Source: a virus
Virus record (IMG/VR): IMGVR_UViG_3300043425_000825
Span: 1 to 44,995 of that record
Strand: one strand, 5' to 3'
DNA length: 44,995 nucleotides
Shown here piece by piece: positions 23,941 to 32,497 of this stretch. Position numbers and translations under genes: made by a program. The notes under the pieces are model-generated. The model searched no databases. It was not told the DNA's origin and worked only from the letters and a program-made list of their open reading frames with translations. How positions within the stretch are numbered: position 1 is the stretch's first letter; every line of letters starts with the position of its first letter.

Positions 23941-24993
23941 TTATTTGATTCCAGCAAGTTTTTGCCATCTACTCATCATATTATCTTGTTCGATAATAGG
24001 TTGTTTAGGGGCTACACCAGCTGCTTGTGAAGCAAAACCAATTGATTCTTTAAGTTGCTTTTTAGATTCAAAAGATTCTTTCAAAGTTTCAAAAGTATTC
24101 TTAACCTCAGTTACAGATGTAGCACGGTCAAGAGCATTAATTACTTTTACTTTTTGAGATTCAGTCAAAGTCTTAGCTTTAAACAACTTATTCATGTAAA
24201 GATATTTTGCATTAAGAAGATTAACTTCTTGAAGATCTTGGCGAAGTGCCTCTACAGTAGCTTTAGCTTCTTCGAGTTCTTCTTCCATTTTCTTTTTGTC
24301 ATCATGGTCTTCTTCTTTTTTCTCTTCAAGTTCAGGCTCAGAATCTTTAGCTTCTTCAATGCCCTCTGCTTCAAGTTCAGCAAGAATTTCGTCTAATGAA
24401 ATTTCAGCTTCAGCTTCAGAATCAGCGTCTGCTTCGTCAGAAGCAATGTCTGCACCCATATCTTGAGAGCCAGCCATTACAGATTGAAGAACTTGTTTAA
24501 GGTCACCAAGAGTGATGTCGATAATTTTAGTTTCGTCATCAACGTCTTCGCCGCCTTCTACTTCTTCTTCTTCTTCCTCTTCTTCTTCAGCTTCTTCTTC
24601 TTCAGCTTCATTTAAACTTTCGTCTTTCATTTCGTCATGCTTAGCCTCTTCCATTTCTGGTTTATCGTGGCCAACTTCATCAACGTTAGAAAGTTCTTCA
24701 AGTTGAGCAAGAATTTCTTCTAACTCAGCTTCATTAATGTCAAGATTTTCCTCCATTCCATCTTCAGAATAGGTTTCTTCCATCTTGTCATCGTGCATTT
24801 TTTTGTCCATACCTTCTTCAACTTCAGCCTCTTCAAGATCTTCTACTTCATCTAATTCTTCAGATAACTTCAAACGAAGCATCTCTTGAATCTTAGGTTC
24901 GAAAGCTTCTTCAAGCGCAGCTTTGGCGTTAGCCATTGCAGATGCTCTTAAGGCTTTAGCATCAAGGATAGCGTCTTGATACAATTTGCTCAT
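23941..24993 (-). CDS. Prohead core scaffold protein, gp22-like
   Basis: This 350-aa, very acidic protein is mostly helical. Its N-terminal helix (LYQDAILDAKALRASAMANA) is followed by long Glu/Asp runs near residues 50-240, a coiled coil (EELEEAKATVEALRQDLQEV) and a C-terminal basic helix ending in MMSRWQKLAGIK. Position just upstream of gp23, composition and length fit T4-like gp22, the main scaffold that is degraded by gp21 during maturation. The conserved MSRWQKLAGI end resembles scaffold proteins of T4-like phages that bind the capsid shell. A 141-nt leader with a hairpin and an ATATTTAT motif precedes it. Confidence 0.8.
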   Translation of the reverse strand: MSKLYQDAILDAKALRASAMANAKAALEEAFEPKIQEMLRLKLSEELDEVEDLEEAEVEEGMDKKMHDDKMEETYSEDGMEENLDINEAELEEILAQLEELSNVDEVGHDKPEMEEAKHDEMKDESLNEAEEEEAEEEEEEEEEVEGGEDVDDETKIIDITLGDLKQVLQSVMAGSQDMGADIASDEADADSEAEAEISLDEILAELEAEGIEEAKDSEPELEEKKEEDHDDKKKMEEELEEAKATVEALRQDLQEVNLLNAKYLYMNKLFKAKTLTESQKVKVINALDRATSVTEVKNTFETLKESFESKKQLKESIGFASQAAGVAPKQPIIEQDNMMSRWQKLAGIK

Positions 24994-25058
24994 GATTATA
25001 AGATTGTGTCGGGGATTGCTTATTAAATGTAAAGCAATATAAGGATTTTTTTATAGTA

Positions 25059-25080
25059 GTGCCATATTAGATCATGGCGC
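25059..25080. other. Inverted repeat in leader of scaffold gene
   Basis: GTGCCAT (25059-25065) and ATGGCGC (25074-25080) can form a 7-bp stem (one G-U pair on the plus strand) with loop ATTAGATC. On the minus strand the stem has one A-C mismatch and no following T-run, so it is not a standard terminator. It lies between the ATATTTAT motif and the scaffold start and could act in the mRNA leader. The rest of 24994-25134 shows no gene. Confidence 0.35.
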
Positions 25081-25087
25081 ATATACC

Positions 25088-25095
25088 ATAAATAT
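25088..25095 (-). promoter_or_regulatory. ATATTTAT junction motif before scaffold/capsid genes
   Basis: The minus strand reads AGATATTTATGG about 95 nt upstream of the scaffold start, the longest leader among the ten copies. It is flanked by CTAAGT/ACTTAG arms at its upstream side. It may be the promoter of the scaffold-capsid unit. Confidence 0.4.
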
Positions 25096-25134
25096 CTAAG
25101 TCTGTAGTAAAATACATAAACTTAGAAATATTTT

Positions 25135-25767
25135 TTATTTACTTATACAACAAACACCAGATTGAGAACAAATAATATCTGATATTAATTGATGTACTTT
25201 ATTTTCTTTACGTTGAACTATTGTATGATCTACTGATTCTCTTAAACCTCCCATTGGTTTCATATATGCACCATAAGTTGATGGTGTAGATACAAAATCC
25301 CAACAAATAAGATCTAGATCATCTTCAACTTGAACAAGACCTTCGCCAATTGGAGTAACAGAACCCATGGCCCTAGATGAAATACCAACTGTAATATTGT
25401 TCTTAAATAGTTCTTTTAATATATTTCCAGAAGGAGTAGGAAGTATTTCAACATCTCCATATAAATCTTTACCTTCCCAAAATAGTCTTATTATATTATG
25501 ACTAACATTTTTAAGGTTAATAATAGAAGATTCTGGATGATCTAATTCTCCTAAAGCTCTATTCTCTGCAATTGGTCCGGCAATATATTTTTGTACTTGC
25601 TCAAATAAAGTTTGATAAGGATATATTCTTCTATTTGCATTAGGTTTATCAGTTGCCTGGACAAGTCCAGATACCACCATATTACCATTAGCTAAACGAC
25701 GACCTTCAGTCAAAGACTGGGCTATAGGTTGGAAAGCGTTGTATTCTATTAAGAGTTGTTTAGACAT
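25135..25767 (-). CDS. gp21: Prohead maturation protease, gp21-like
   Basis: This 210-aa protein matches the T4 gp21 (S77) serine protease family. Visible features are GELDHP with the likely catalytic His77, VGISSRAMG with the likely catalytic Ser130 or Ser131, and DLDLICWDFVSTPS near 152-165. These proteases cut scaffold and capsid proteins after (L/I)-x-E during head maturation. The N-terminus contains such a site itself (LIE, residues 6-8), fitting self-cleavage. The C-terminal tail CSQSGVCCISK has three Cys and is unusual. It overlaps the 442-aa gene upstream by 8 nt, and a 141-nt gap separates it from the scaffold gene. Confidence 0.9.
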   Translation of the reverse strand: MSKQLLIEYNAFQPIAQSLTEGRRLANGNMVVSGLVQATDKPNANRRIYPYQTLFEQVQKYIAGPIAENRALGELDHPESSIINLKNVSHNIIRLFWEGKDLYGDVEILPTPSGNILKELFKNNITVGISSRAMGSVTPIGEGLVQVEDDLDLICWDFVSTPSTYGAYMKPMGGLRESVDHTIVQRKENKVHQLISDIICSQSGVCCISK

Positions 25768-27088
25768 TTTGTTCTTGGCCTGTTTTTAAATTTACAATTT
25801 TTAATGGCTCTCCAGTATTTTGTTCTATTCCTTTAGCTTGGTTTTTACCCATACTATCATTTTTTCCTGCTCCAACAACAGTATTTGAACCAACTGTTTT
25901 TATAACATAAGCCTCTTTTAATTTTTTTAAAACCTCTTTAAGTTTTTTCATTTTTTCTTTATCATCCTTATACATTTCCATGTATTGTTTGATCTTAGAT
26001 AAATCTAAAGGCTTTTTAAATTGTTCAGGATCACCAATCATGCCGCTAAAAGGTTTTGCTTGATTTTTGTCCCAGTTTGCCCACATATCTTTTACAGAAG
26101 GTTCTGTTTGTGATCCTTGAGTAGGCTCTTGTTCTTGTGACTTTTGAGTAAAATGATCTACAGTATTAATTTGATAGTCTTTATGTGTACCGTCTTCCAT
26201 TTCAACAGTAAATGTACCACCTACTATTTCAATTACTTTACCTTGACCATCAGGAGTGTGAACTTCTGAACCCACATGATGTTTCCAGTGGCTATCTTCG
26301 TTAACTAACTCTTTTTTTTTAAGATGCGTAGTAAGCTCTTCAATAGCAGACTCTTTCAAGGATTTAACCTTTACTTTCTTCATCTCATTAGCCTTGTTCT
26401 TATGATTAGCTTTTTTAACTTCTTCAGTTTCAAGCTTAGCATCTGCCTTTTCTACATCTTTTGCATTAGCAAACATCTCTTCATCAAATGCATGGGGATT
26501 CTTTTCAAGCATTGATGCAGCTTTGTTTAGAGCTTTAATATATGAATCGTTAGTAAGTTCTTTTTCTTTTGCTAATAGTTTCTCTACTCCTTTTTTCAAA
26601 AAGTATGGATTTACTCTATCAACCGCTGGATCTGTAGGAATGTTATTATCAACTTCATTTAAAGACATTTTTTTAGCAGCTAATTTAGGATCATTTTTTG
26701 ATTTATTATCCATAAAAGAACCATCCCCCCACCAAGCTACTACTGCATCAGTATCTGCTGTTGAATTAAAATTAGGTCCTGCTTTAAATACATCTACATG
26801 TTGTAATTTGTCGTTAGTACTTACCAATGACTTAGCAAAAGATATGGCTTGATTTATATCTTTGAACTTCTTAGCTTGTCTAACTCCATCTGAATAATGC
26901 ACCTCATAGTTCTCACTAATCTCAGCTTCACTAATCACACCCTTATTCTTAAGGATCTTTACAGCATCATCATAAGAAGTAACATTAGTTACCCAAGGAA
27001 GATTTTTATCACGGCGTACTTCGTAAAGAAACTTCTCACGACTTACTTCACCGGCTTTATGCTTACGATATAATTCAATTGTTCTCAT
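25760..27088 (-). CDS. Head-region protein with β-barrel segment, 442 aa
   Basis: I do not recognise the full protein. The N-terminal 60 residues are basic and helical (MRTIELYRKHKAGEVSREKF). Residues 62-128 contain an ASYEVxYSDGVRQAKKF-like strand-rich segment. The middle is Lys/Glu-rich and helical. Residues about 280-315 (VGSEVHTPDGQGKVIEIVGG, then TVEMEDGTHKDY) look like a small SH3/KOW-like barrel. LNE and LKE tripeptides are possible gp21 cleavage sites. Its place between portal-side genes and the protease, and its composition, suggest a prohead core protein. Its start is only 4 nt from an ATATTTAT motif, and 12 nt from the stop of a 42-aa gene. Confidence 0.7.
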   Translation of the reverse strand: MRTIELYRKHKAGEVSREKFLYEVRRDKNLPWVTNVTSYDDAVKILKNKGVISEAEISENYEVHYSDGVRQAKKFKDINQAISFAKSLVSTNDKLQHVDVFKAGPNFNSTADTDAVVAWWGDGSFMDNKSKNDPKLAAKKMSLNEVDNNIPTDPAVDRVNPYFLKKGVEKLLAKEKELTNDSYIKALNKAASMLEKNPHAFDEEMFANAKDVEKADAKLETEEVKKANHKNKANEMKKVKVKSLKESAIEELTTHLKKKELVNEDSHWKHHVGSEVHTPDGQGKVIEIVGGTFTVEMEDGTHKDYQINTVDHFTQKSQEQEPTQGSQTEPSVKDMWANWDKNQAKPFSGMIGDPEQFKKPLDLSKIKQYMEMYKDDKEKMKKLKEVLKKLKEAYVIKTVGSNTVVGAGKNDSMGKNQAKGIEQNTGEPLKIVNLKTGQEQNV

Positions 27089-27092
27089 GCTA

Positions 27093-27100
27093 ATAAATAT
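27093..27100 (-). promoter_or_regulatory. ATATTTAT junction motif (start only 4 nt downstream)
   Basis: The minus strand reads ATAAATATTTATTAGCATG, so the start codon of the 442-aa gene follows almost at once. If this is a promoter the transcript would be leaderless or nearly so. The copy is palindromic (ATAAATATTTAT). Confidence 0.4.
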
Positions 27101-27229
27101 TTATCTTCCTTGTCCACGATAATTCTTTTCTGAACGGTCGTGTTTGTTAAATGATTTTTGTGCTTTTCCTTTTCTTCTTTTACCAAATGTAACTTTAGCT
27201 GCGCCACCTGAACCTTTTGCTTTTGCCAT
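27101..27229 (-). CDS. Small basic Gly/Lys-rich protein, 42 aa
   Basis: An ATG at 27229 overlaps the stop of the 288-aa gene (TAATG) and opens a 42-codon frame ending at 27101. The protein begins MAKAKGSGGAAKVTFGKRRK and continues with KSFNKHDRSEKNYRGQGR. It is strongly basic, with no membrane span. Tight coupling to the upstream gene and sensible protein composition support it despite its size. I recall similar short proteins in T4-like phages of marine bacteria, without a known function. A DNA-binding head component is possible. Confidence 0.7.
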   Translation of the reverse strand: MAKAKGSGGAAKVTFGKRRKGKAQKSFNKHDRSEKNYRGQGR

Positions 27230-28095
27230 TACTTAAACTTTTTTATGTTTTGATTAAGTTCTGAAACCATTTCCTTGATTTTTGCAAGGGCTTTTTCTGT
27301 ATGCATTTTATATTTAAGACCACCTTCACCTTCAGATAATTCTGTTTTTAGGCGGCTTACATATTCAAATAATCTATTAATCTCTTGTACTTTCCTTCTC
27401 ACTTCACGAACAGCTTGGTGGAATTGATCTGATTTACCTCTAGTCTTAGTCTCTGTCTTAAATTTAGAATAGCTTTCATTTATATTGCTATTAGTAAACC
27501 AATCGTAGCTATCTTCATCATCATCTTGTTCTTCAGGTTCATACTCATTTCTGATATCTTCGATAGCTTTTAAAGCATCTATTTTAGTTATCCTATCTAC
27601 TTTTGGATGATTTTCAATCTTTACTTTTAAATCATCAAGAATATTTACAGCAGACATTAAGTCTGTTTGAAATCTTAAAGATTCAAGAGCCTTATATAAT
27701 TCTTCACTATTTTCATCTCTCATCTGTCTAATTGCCTCTCCTACTTTACTAATATAGTAGTTAAAGCTACGAATATCTTTTATATTGAGTTTGTTCTCTT
27801 TAACAAAATCACTTAGTTCTTCAAATAATTGTTTATAGATAAAACCACCTTTTGATGGACGATTAGGAACAGATGGAGCATCTTTCCAACCCCATTTGTT
27901 TTTCATATATACATTAGCTTTACCCGCAGCCAATTTAGGTTCAACATCTTTTTCTTCTTTTTTTACTTTCTTTTTGAATGCCTTATTAGTAGCCATTTGT
28001 TCACCGGTTCCAGGAGTAAAAGTTGCTCCAGTACCAGTCACAGACATTTCCTGACGTAGTTTTTGAGTAGCAAATTGATTGTTGAAATTAGACAT
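27229..28095 (-). CDS. Head-region protein sharing a GATFTPGTGEQ motif with the capsid protein
   Basis: This 288-aa protein is mainly helical and charged. Near its N-terminus (about residues 23-33) is GATFTPGTGEQ, identical over 11 residues to a segment near the mature N-terminus of the major capsid protein. A basic stretch follows (KKKVKKEEKDVEPK), then GGFIYKQLFEELSDFVKENK and helices with coiled-coil potential to the end. It lies between the portal-side 283-aa gene and the small basic gene, with 1-nt overlaps on both sides. I infer a prohead core or capsid-associated protein. The family is not known to me by name. Confidence 0.7.
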   Translation of the reverse strand: MSNFNNQFATQKLRQEMSVTGTGATFTPGTGEQMATNKAFKKKVKKEEKDVEPKLAAGKANVYMKNKWGWKDAPSVPNRPSKGGFIYKQLFEELSDFVKENKLNIKDIRSFNYYISKVGEAIRQMRDENSEELYKALESLRFQTDLMSAVNILDDLKVKIENHPKVDRITKIDALKAIEDIRNEYEPEEQDDDEDSYDWFTNSNINESYSKFKTETKTRGKSDQFHQAVREVRRKVQEINRLFEYVSRLKTELSEGEGGLKYKMHTEKALAKIKEMVSELNQNIKKFK

Positions 28096-28946
28096 TATTG
28101 GTTGTTTTTTAACTCTTCAATCAAATCAAAATATTGTAATATTCCTGTTATGGTCTCGTCTTTAATAGACTGATTATCTTTAATAGGAGTTACAAATTTT
28201 AATACTTCTTCTAATTTGATTTTAACAACCTGGTCTTTTGAAGACTCTTTCAATTCAGTTAATTCTTTTTGTATTTGATCTAACTGACTATTTAAATATA
28301 CTTTAAGATTCTTTGTATCAGAAATATTTGTAATATATTCTTTCAATACCTCTTTTTGCTTTTCAGACATATCTTGATACTTGTTGTTGAACTTCTCAAC
28401 CATCAATTTGTATGCTAAAAGTCTGATCTCTTTGTCTTCTTTCATAAGATCCTCTACTATAGACTTAGGAGCTTTTGAGTCAGAAAGATCTTGTTTTGTT
28501 AAGTGTTCAAGAAGATTGATCTTATTTACAATCAACTGTTTAGTATCTGATGTTTTTGAGTTTTGAGACTCAAGAATAGTATAAATTGAAGCATAAGGCT
28601 TGTAGTTATCTATTTTAGCCTTAAAGAAATTATCTAGGTCGTAATTCTGCTTAATTTCTTTTATCAAATTATATTTTAACTTGTTTATCTTTTCATAATC
28701 AAGTTTTTTATATTGCTCAATAAGAGTAGAAATTAATATTTCAGCTTTAGATTCTGTTAATTTAGGGCTAGTTGAGAAAGCGCTATAGAGACCATATTCT
28801 TTACCTAGTTCTGTATTTGTAAAATACTTTTTAAGTATCTTAACAGATTTTGAATCTTGATTATTCAAAAGGTCTGAAGTGGTCTGTCTAACTAGTAGTT
28901 CAAATAAAATACCAGTATTGCGATATTTGGAATGTTTTATTGCCAT
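28095..28946 (-). CDS. Conserved portal-adjacent helical protein, 283 aa
   Basis: The protein is almost wholly α-helical and Lys/Glu-rich. It opens with the distinctive MAIKHSKYRNTGILFELLVR and follows with TSDLLNNQDSKSVKILKKYF. I recall this opening from proteins next to the portal gene of marine T4-like phages, with no assigned role. It has no membrane span or enzymatic motif. It lies immediately downstream of the portal gene behind a 40-nt gap containing an ATATTTAT motif, and overlaps the next start by 1 nt. A prohead core or initiation-complex role, like T4 gp40, gp67 or gp68, is conceivable but only positional. Confidence 0.7.
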   Translation of the reverse strand: MAIKHSKYRNTGILFELLVRQTTSDLLNNQDSKSVKILKKYFTNTELGKEYGLYSAFSTSPKLTESKAEILISTLIEQYKKLDYEKINKLKYNLIKEIKQNYDLDNFFKAKIDNYKPYASIYTILESQNSKTSDTKQLIVNKINLLEHLTKQDLSDSKAPKSIVEDLMKEDKEIRLLAYKLMVEKFNNKYQDMSEKQKEVLKEYITNISDTKNLKVYLNSQLDQIQKELTELKESSKDQVVKIKLEEVLKFVTPIKDNQSIKDETITGILQYFDLIEELKNNQ

Positions 28947-28970
28947 AGTTTTTTTACGAGTCCGCTAGTA

Positions 28971-28978
28971 ATAAATAT
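28971..28978 (-). promoter_or_regulatory. ATATTTAT junction motif after portal gene
   Basis: The minus strand reads AGATATTTATTACTAG, 24 nt before the start of the 283-aa gene and 8 nt after the portal stop. Confidence 0.4.
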
Positions 28979-28986
28979 CTAAATAT

Positions 28987-30897
28987 TTAATCTAAACCAT
29001 TAATTATATTGTCTTCACTTAAAAGATCTGGTTGCTCAAACAAATTAACCTTTCTTTGGTGTTTCTTTGTCATTGCATTCAAAGCATTTTTATTTTTTAA
29101 ATATTCTGCCATAGTCCCTTCTAATGCTAATGGGCTTCCTCCTTTATAGTTTGGCTTCATATTATTTTCTCCAGTCTCAGCATCCTTACTATAGGCTGCT
29201 TGACCAATTGGATCTCTGCCAAATCTAGAATTATCAGTGCCAATAATAGAAGTTACAGATTTAGGACGCCCTGGCTTATTTTCATCGTATCCATAAGGTA
29301 CATTTAACATAGAATCTTCTTTACCTCCATATAGACTAGCTATCTGATGAGGTGTTCCGTATGCCTGACCTGATTCTGCTGGATCATTACCTTCTTCTTG
29401 TATTTGTGCATACCTAAATTCCCTCTTCTTATCTTCAATGATCATATCTTCAAGCTCAGCATATTGATCTTCAGAGAAGTGGAATATTTTATCATAGATA
29501 AAATCTCTAGGTAAGAGTGATCCTTCCATTGCTTGTTTAGCCAAATCAATCTTTTCTTTAAATAGTGCTATCCTTTCTTGATCGTAAATAATAGAAGGAT
29601 TAGTCAATGAAAGGCTAAAGTTAGCAGCAGACTCATTAGTATATCCATGAGCATATAAGTGAACTAAGGCAATCTTAGTCAACTCACTAATTATAATTCT
29701 TTGTAATCTTTCAATAGTTCTAGCAAAACGAATATCTTCTGCAGCAAGTGTAGCTTTACCAGTTAGATCTTTTTCGTATCCCATGAAAGCTTTAGGTATT
29801 TTAAGAGCCGCAAATAACTTCTCACGGAAGTAAGCTACGTCTTCAATACCATTATAATCAAGGCCTTTTGCAGTATCTATCTTAGTAGAAGTATCATTAC
29901 CTCTTACAGGGATAAAGAAGTCTTCTAATAAGTTTTGCTGGTTGTATTTGAGGTTATAATTACCTGTATTTGGATCAATCAAAGGAGTTTTCTTCATCTT
30001 TTGAATCATCTTCTGCATGTAATTATCTACTTCACCTGGAGGAATTGCTCCTACATTTACATAGAAAATTCTTCTTTCAGGAGCTCTTACTATACGATGA
30101 ATCAACATTGCATCTTCAATCAACACATACTGCTTAAATAACTTACGAGCAGGCTCTAAATAAGATCTACCATAAGGAAGATAGTTAACGTCTCCAGTTA
30201 ATCTGAAGTGCGCCATTTCAAAGTTGTCAAACCAAATACCGGTATCATTGTTCTTTTGTGAACTATATCCTGTAGATGAAGCTAGAGTTGCATTTGGATC
30301 ATACTTAAATCTTACCTCTTGTGGGTTTTCTGGATTGTATCCTTCTTCACGAATAATATTATACGCTGAGAAAGGAATTACATTATAAACACCGTAGTTT
30401 TCTGCTATCTCTAATTTGAGGTAGAAGTCGCCGTATTTAGCCATGTTACGAACCCAAGACCAAAGATTAAATTCAATATTAAGTACAGAATAAAATAAAT
30501 TGTAGAGGAGTTTCTGAATGTTTTCGTCAGAAGATCTAATTTGTAATACTTCACCTTGTTCATTTTTAAGTGTACATTCGTCTGCTACAATATCCAATGC
30601 TGAACAACAAATAGCATCTGTGTCCATAGCATCATAGTCTGCATATATTTGAACCCTTGCGGATTGATAGTTCTGCGCTAAGTTAAGGTTCACACCATAA
30701 GCTGTTGATGTAGTATATACCTTATTGAATCTATCAATTAAAGAGTTAGTTTGAATAACGCCAGATCTTTGTATAGTATCTGTGTCAATTACTTTAAGCA
30801 TATCTCCGCCTTCATTACGAATGATAACATCTGTAGAAAACAGACGTCTTAAGGTAGAGAATAAATTGTTTTGTTTTTGCGGTTGTTGTTCTGCCAT
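28987..30897 (-). CDS. gp20: Portal protein, gp20-like
   Basis: This 636-aa protein is a T4-type portal. Diagnostic stretches are HRIVRAPERRIFYVNVG (the gp20 core), MQKMIQKMKK, GIEDVAYFREKLFAALKIPK and GYEKDLTGKATLAAEDIRFA. The portal is the 12-fold ring at one head vertex through which DNA is packaged and released, and it starts prohead assembly. Residues about 500-636 form a charged, flexible tail that is longer than in T4 gp20 (524 aa). The terminase gene ends 4 nt upstream. The genes for sheath and tube that separate gp17 from gp20 in T4 are not here. Confidence 0.95.
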   Translation of the reverse strand: MAEQQPQKQNNLFSTLRRLFSTDVIIRNEGGDMLKVIDTDTIQRSGVIQTNSLIDRFNKVYTTSTAYGVNLNLAQNYQSARVQIYADYDAMDTDAICCSALDIVADECTLKNEQGEVLQIRSSDENIQKLLYNLFYSVLNIEFNLWSWVRNMAKYGDFYLKLEIAENYGVYNVIPFSAYNIIREEGYNPENPQEVRFKYDPNATLASSTGYSSQKNNDTGIWFDNFEMAHFRLTGDVNYLPYGRSYLEPARKLFKQYVLIEDAMLIHRIVRAPERRIFYVNVGAIPPGEVDNYMQKMIQKMKKTPLIDPNTGNYNLKYNQQNLLEDFFIPVRGNDTSTKIDTAKGLDYNGIEDVAYFREKLFAALKIPKAFMGYEKDLTGKATLAAEDIRFARTIERLQRIIISELTKIALVHLYAHGYTNESAANFSLSLTNPSIIYDQERIALFKEKIDLAKQAMEGSLLPRDFIYDKIFHFSEDQYAELEDMIIEDKKREFRYAQIQEEGNDPAESGQAYGTPHQIASLYGGKEDSMLNVPYGYDENKPGRPKSVTSIIGTDNSRFGRDPIGQAAYSKDAETGENNMKPNYKGGSPLALEGTMAEYLKNKNALNAMTKKHQRKVNLFEQPDLLSEDNIINGLD

Positions 30898-30901
30898 ATT
30901 A

Positions 30902-32497
30902 TTAAATTAACCAAGTTAAATCTTGTGTTTCGCCACCCATTGGAGTATTAACATTCATAATCCAAGGATTTTGATTATATTGATTATTAGCATTATAACT
31001 AATACTGTTATCTTGAGTTCTAGTAAAACTATTTAATGCTGCATAAGTTAAATTTTCTGCTGTCTTTCTATATCTAAGACTTGTTTCTCTTAAATACATT
31101 GCGATAGCAAAAGACATAACTAAGTCATCATTATAACTCTGCATTGCTTGTGCTTTACCATTTTTCCAAATAAAGACTCTTAACTCTTCTAAAAGTCTTA
31201 TTGACTTTATGTTTGCTAATTTAGTCTCTACAAAGTCTCTCATCTTTTCTATAACCAAAGGCCTAGTTTTTTCTGTTGTACTAAAGCCAGGAACTAAACC
31301 AGTTTGAGTATTAAATCTATCTACATACTTAGTAAAGTCCATGTTTTGATCTTGCTTATAACTATAATGTACATTGTTATAACCCCTCTCTAATACTGTT
31401 TGAATTACATCCCAACCTATATTAGCATTCTCAATTACAACTAGTGCATTATTATATTCAGATGCAACACTTAATATTATATTAGCATAATCTCTAGTAT
31501 CTATTTGTGACTTATACTCTGCTACTTGAGTTACAGATTCTATATCTATAACATGAAAAGAAGAGTAGTCTTTACCATCACCACGTGCAACGTCAGCAAC
31601 CAAGGCATAGTATTTCATTGGATCGGGATATTCCCATAACCATAATGCTTTATCTAAACCACGCCTTTCTATTGGTTCTGAGATCATATTCTGCTCATAC
31701 CAATTCAATATATCTGGTTCTATAACTGTATTACCTGACGTGGCGAAATCACAATCACACTCTTGAGCAGCATTACGCTTACCTAATATTGTATCTTGCT
31801 CGTCTCTCCAATCTTGATTACGTTCAGGGTGAACTGTCCAAGGAAGAGAGATTGGTAAAAACCTGTTCTTTTCTTCTTGGGCAGACGTATATGTTTTATG
31901 AAACCAATTACCTACACCATTAGGAGTAGATAAAGCTATACAACCACCACCTGTTGCCAATGTTTGTTGAGCAGCAGTAAATATTTCTTCAATACGATCA
32001 ATGAACGCAGCCTCATCTATAACTAGTAGAGATACAGCTTCAGAACGGCCAGCATCACCAGCGGCAGATACTGCTTTTACTTGAGAACCATTTACTAATT
32101 TTAGACTAAGTCTATTATCTTCAGCTGTTCCTATTTTAAGCCAACTTGGTAAGTTTTGGTAAGCAAATCTTACTTTAGTTACCATATTCTTGGCAGTATC
32201 TTGCTTAGTAGCAATAACAAGAACGTTTTTATCTTTATTAAAGAGCATTAACCATAATGAGTAAGCAGATACTAAGGTAGATATACCTAACTGTCTTGAC
32301 TTATTTATGATTGAATAGTCATGTTTCTGAAACAGTTTAAGAACCTTTTCTTGAAACGGATAAAGATTAAAAAATTGTCTACCTCTTTGCGGGTGCTGGA
32401 TCATATAGTACTTCTTCATGAAGTATACAGGATCTGTCGCGCATTTGACAAACTCTTCTTTAATCTTTTCTTTTATCGATATCTGGTTATCAGACAT
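30902..32497 (-). CDS. terL: Large terminase subunit, gp17-like
   Basis: This 531-aa protein is the DNA-packaging motor. The ATPase half has SRQLGISTL (67-75, Walker A type), LLVIDEAAF (157-165, Walker B with catalytic Glu) and LSTPNG (189-194, coupling motif). The nuclease half has VADVARGDGKD (300-310, with the first metal-binding Asp302), VVIENANIG further on, and a C-terminal YNDDLVMSFA with paired Asp. The adaptor segment YPFQEKVL typical of gp17 is near residue 46. Length and domain order match the family (T4 gp17 is 610 aa). It overlaps the stop of the upstream membrane/coiled-coil gene by 1 nt. No small terminase was recognised. Confidence 0.95.
   Translation of the reverse strand: MSDNQISIKEKIKEEFVKCATDPVYFMKKYYMIQHPQRGRQFFNLYPFQEKVLKLFQKHDYSIINKSRQLGISTLVSAYSLWLMLFNKDKNVLVIATKQDTAKNMVTKVRFAYQNLPSWLKIGTAEDNRLSLKLVNGSQVKAVSAAGDAGRSEAVSLLVIDEAAFIDRIEEIFTAAQQTLATGGGCIALSTPNGVGNWFHKTYTSAQEEKNRFLPISLPWTVHPERNQDWRDEQDTILGKRNAAQECDCDFATSGNTVIEPDILNWYEQNMISEPIERRGLDKALWLWEYPDPMKYYALVADVARGDGKDYSSFHVIDIESVTQVAEYKSQIDTRDYANIILSVASEYNNALVVIENANIGWDVIQTVLERGYNNVHYSYKQDQNMDFTKYVDRFNTQTGLVPGFSTTEKTRPLVIEKMRDFVETKLANIKSIRLLEELRVFIWKNGKAQAMQSYNDDLVMSFAIAMYLRETSLRYRKTAENLTYAALNSFTRTQDNSISYNANNQYNQNPWIMNVNTPMGGETQDLTWLI

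Noticed and set aside
24055-24706. Plus-strand Ser- or Phe-rich frames opposite the scaffold gene
   Set aside because: They are antisense to the Glu-rich scaffold sequence (GAA/GAG read as TTC/CTC) and have no other support.
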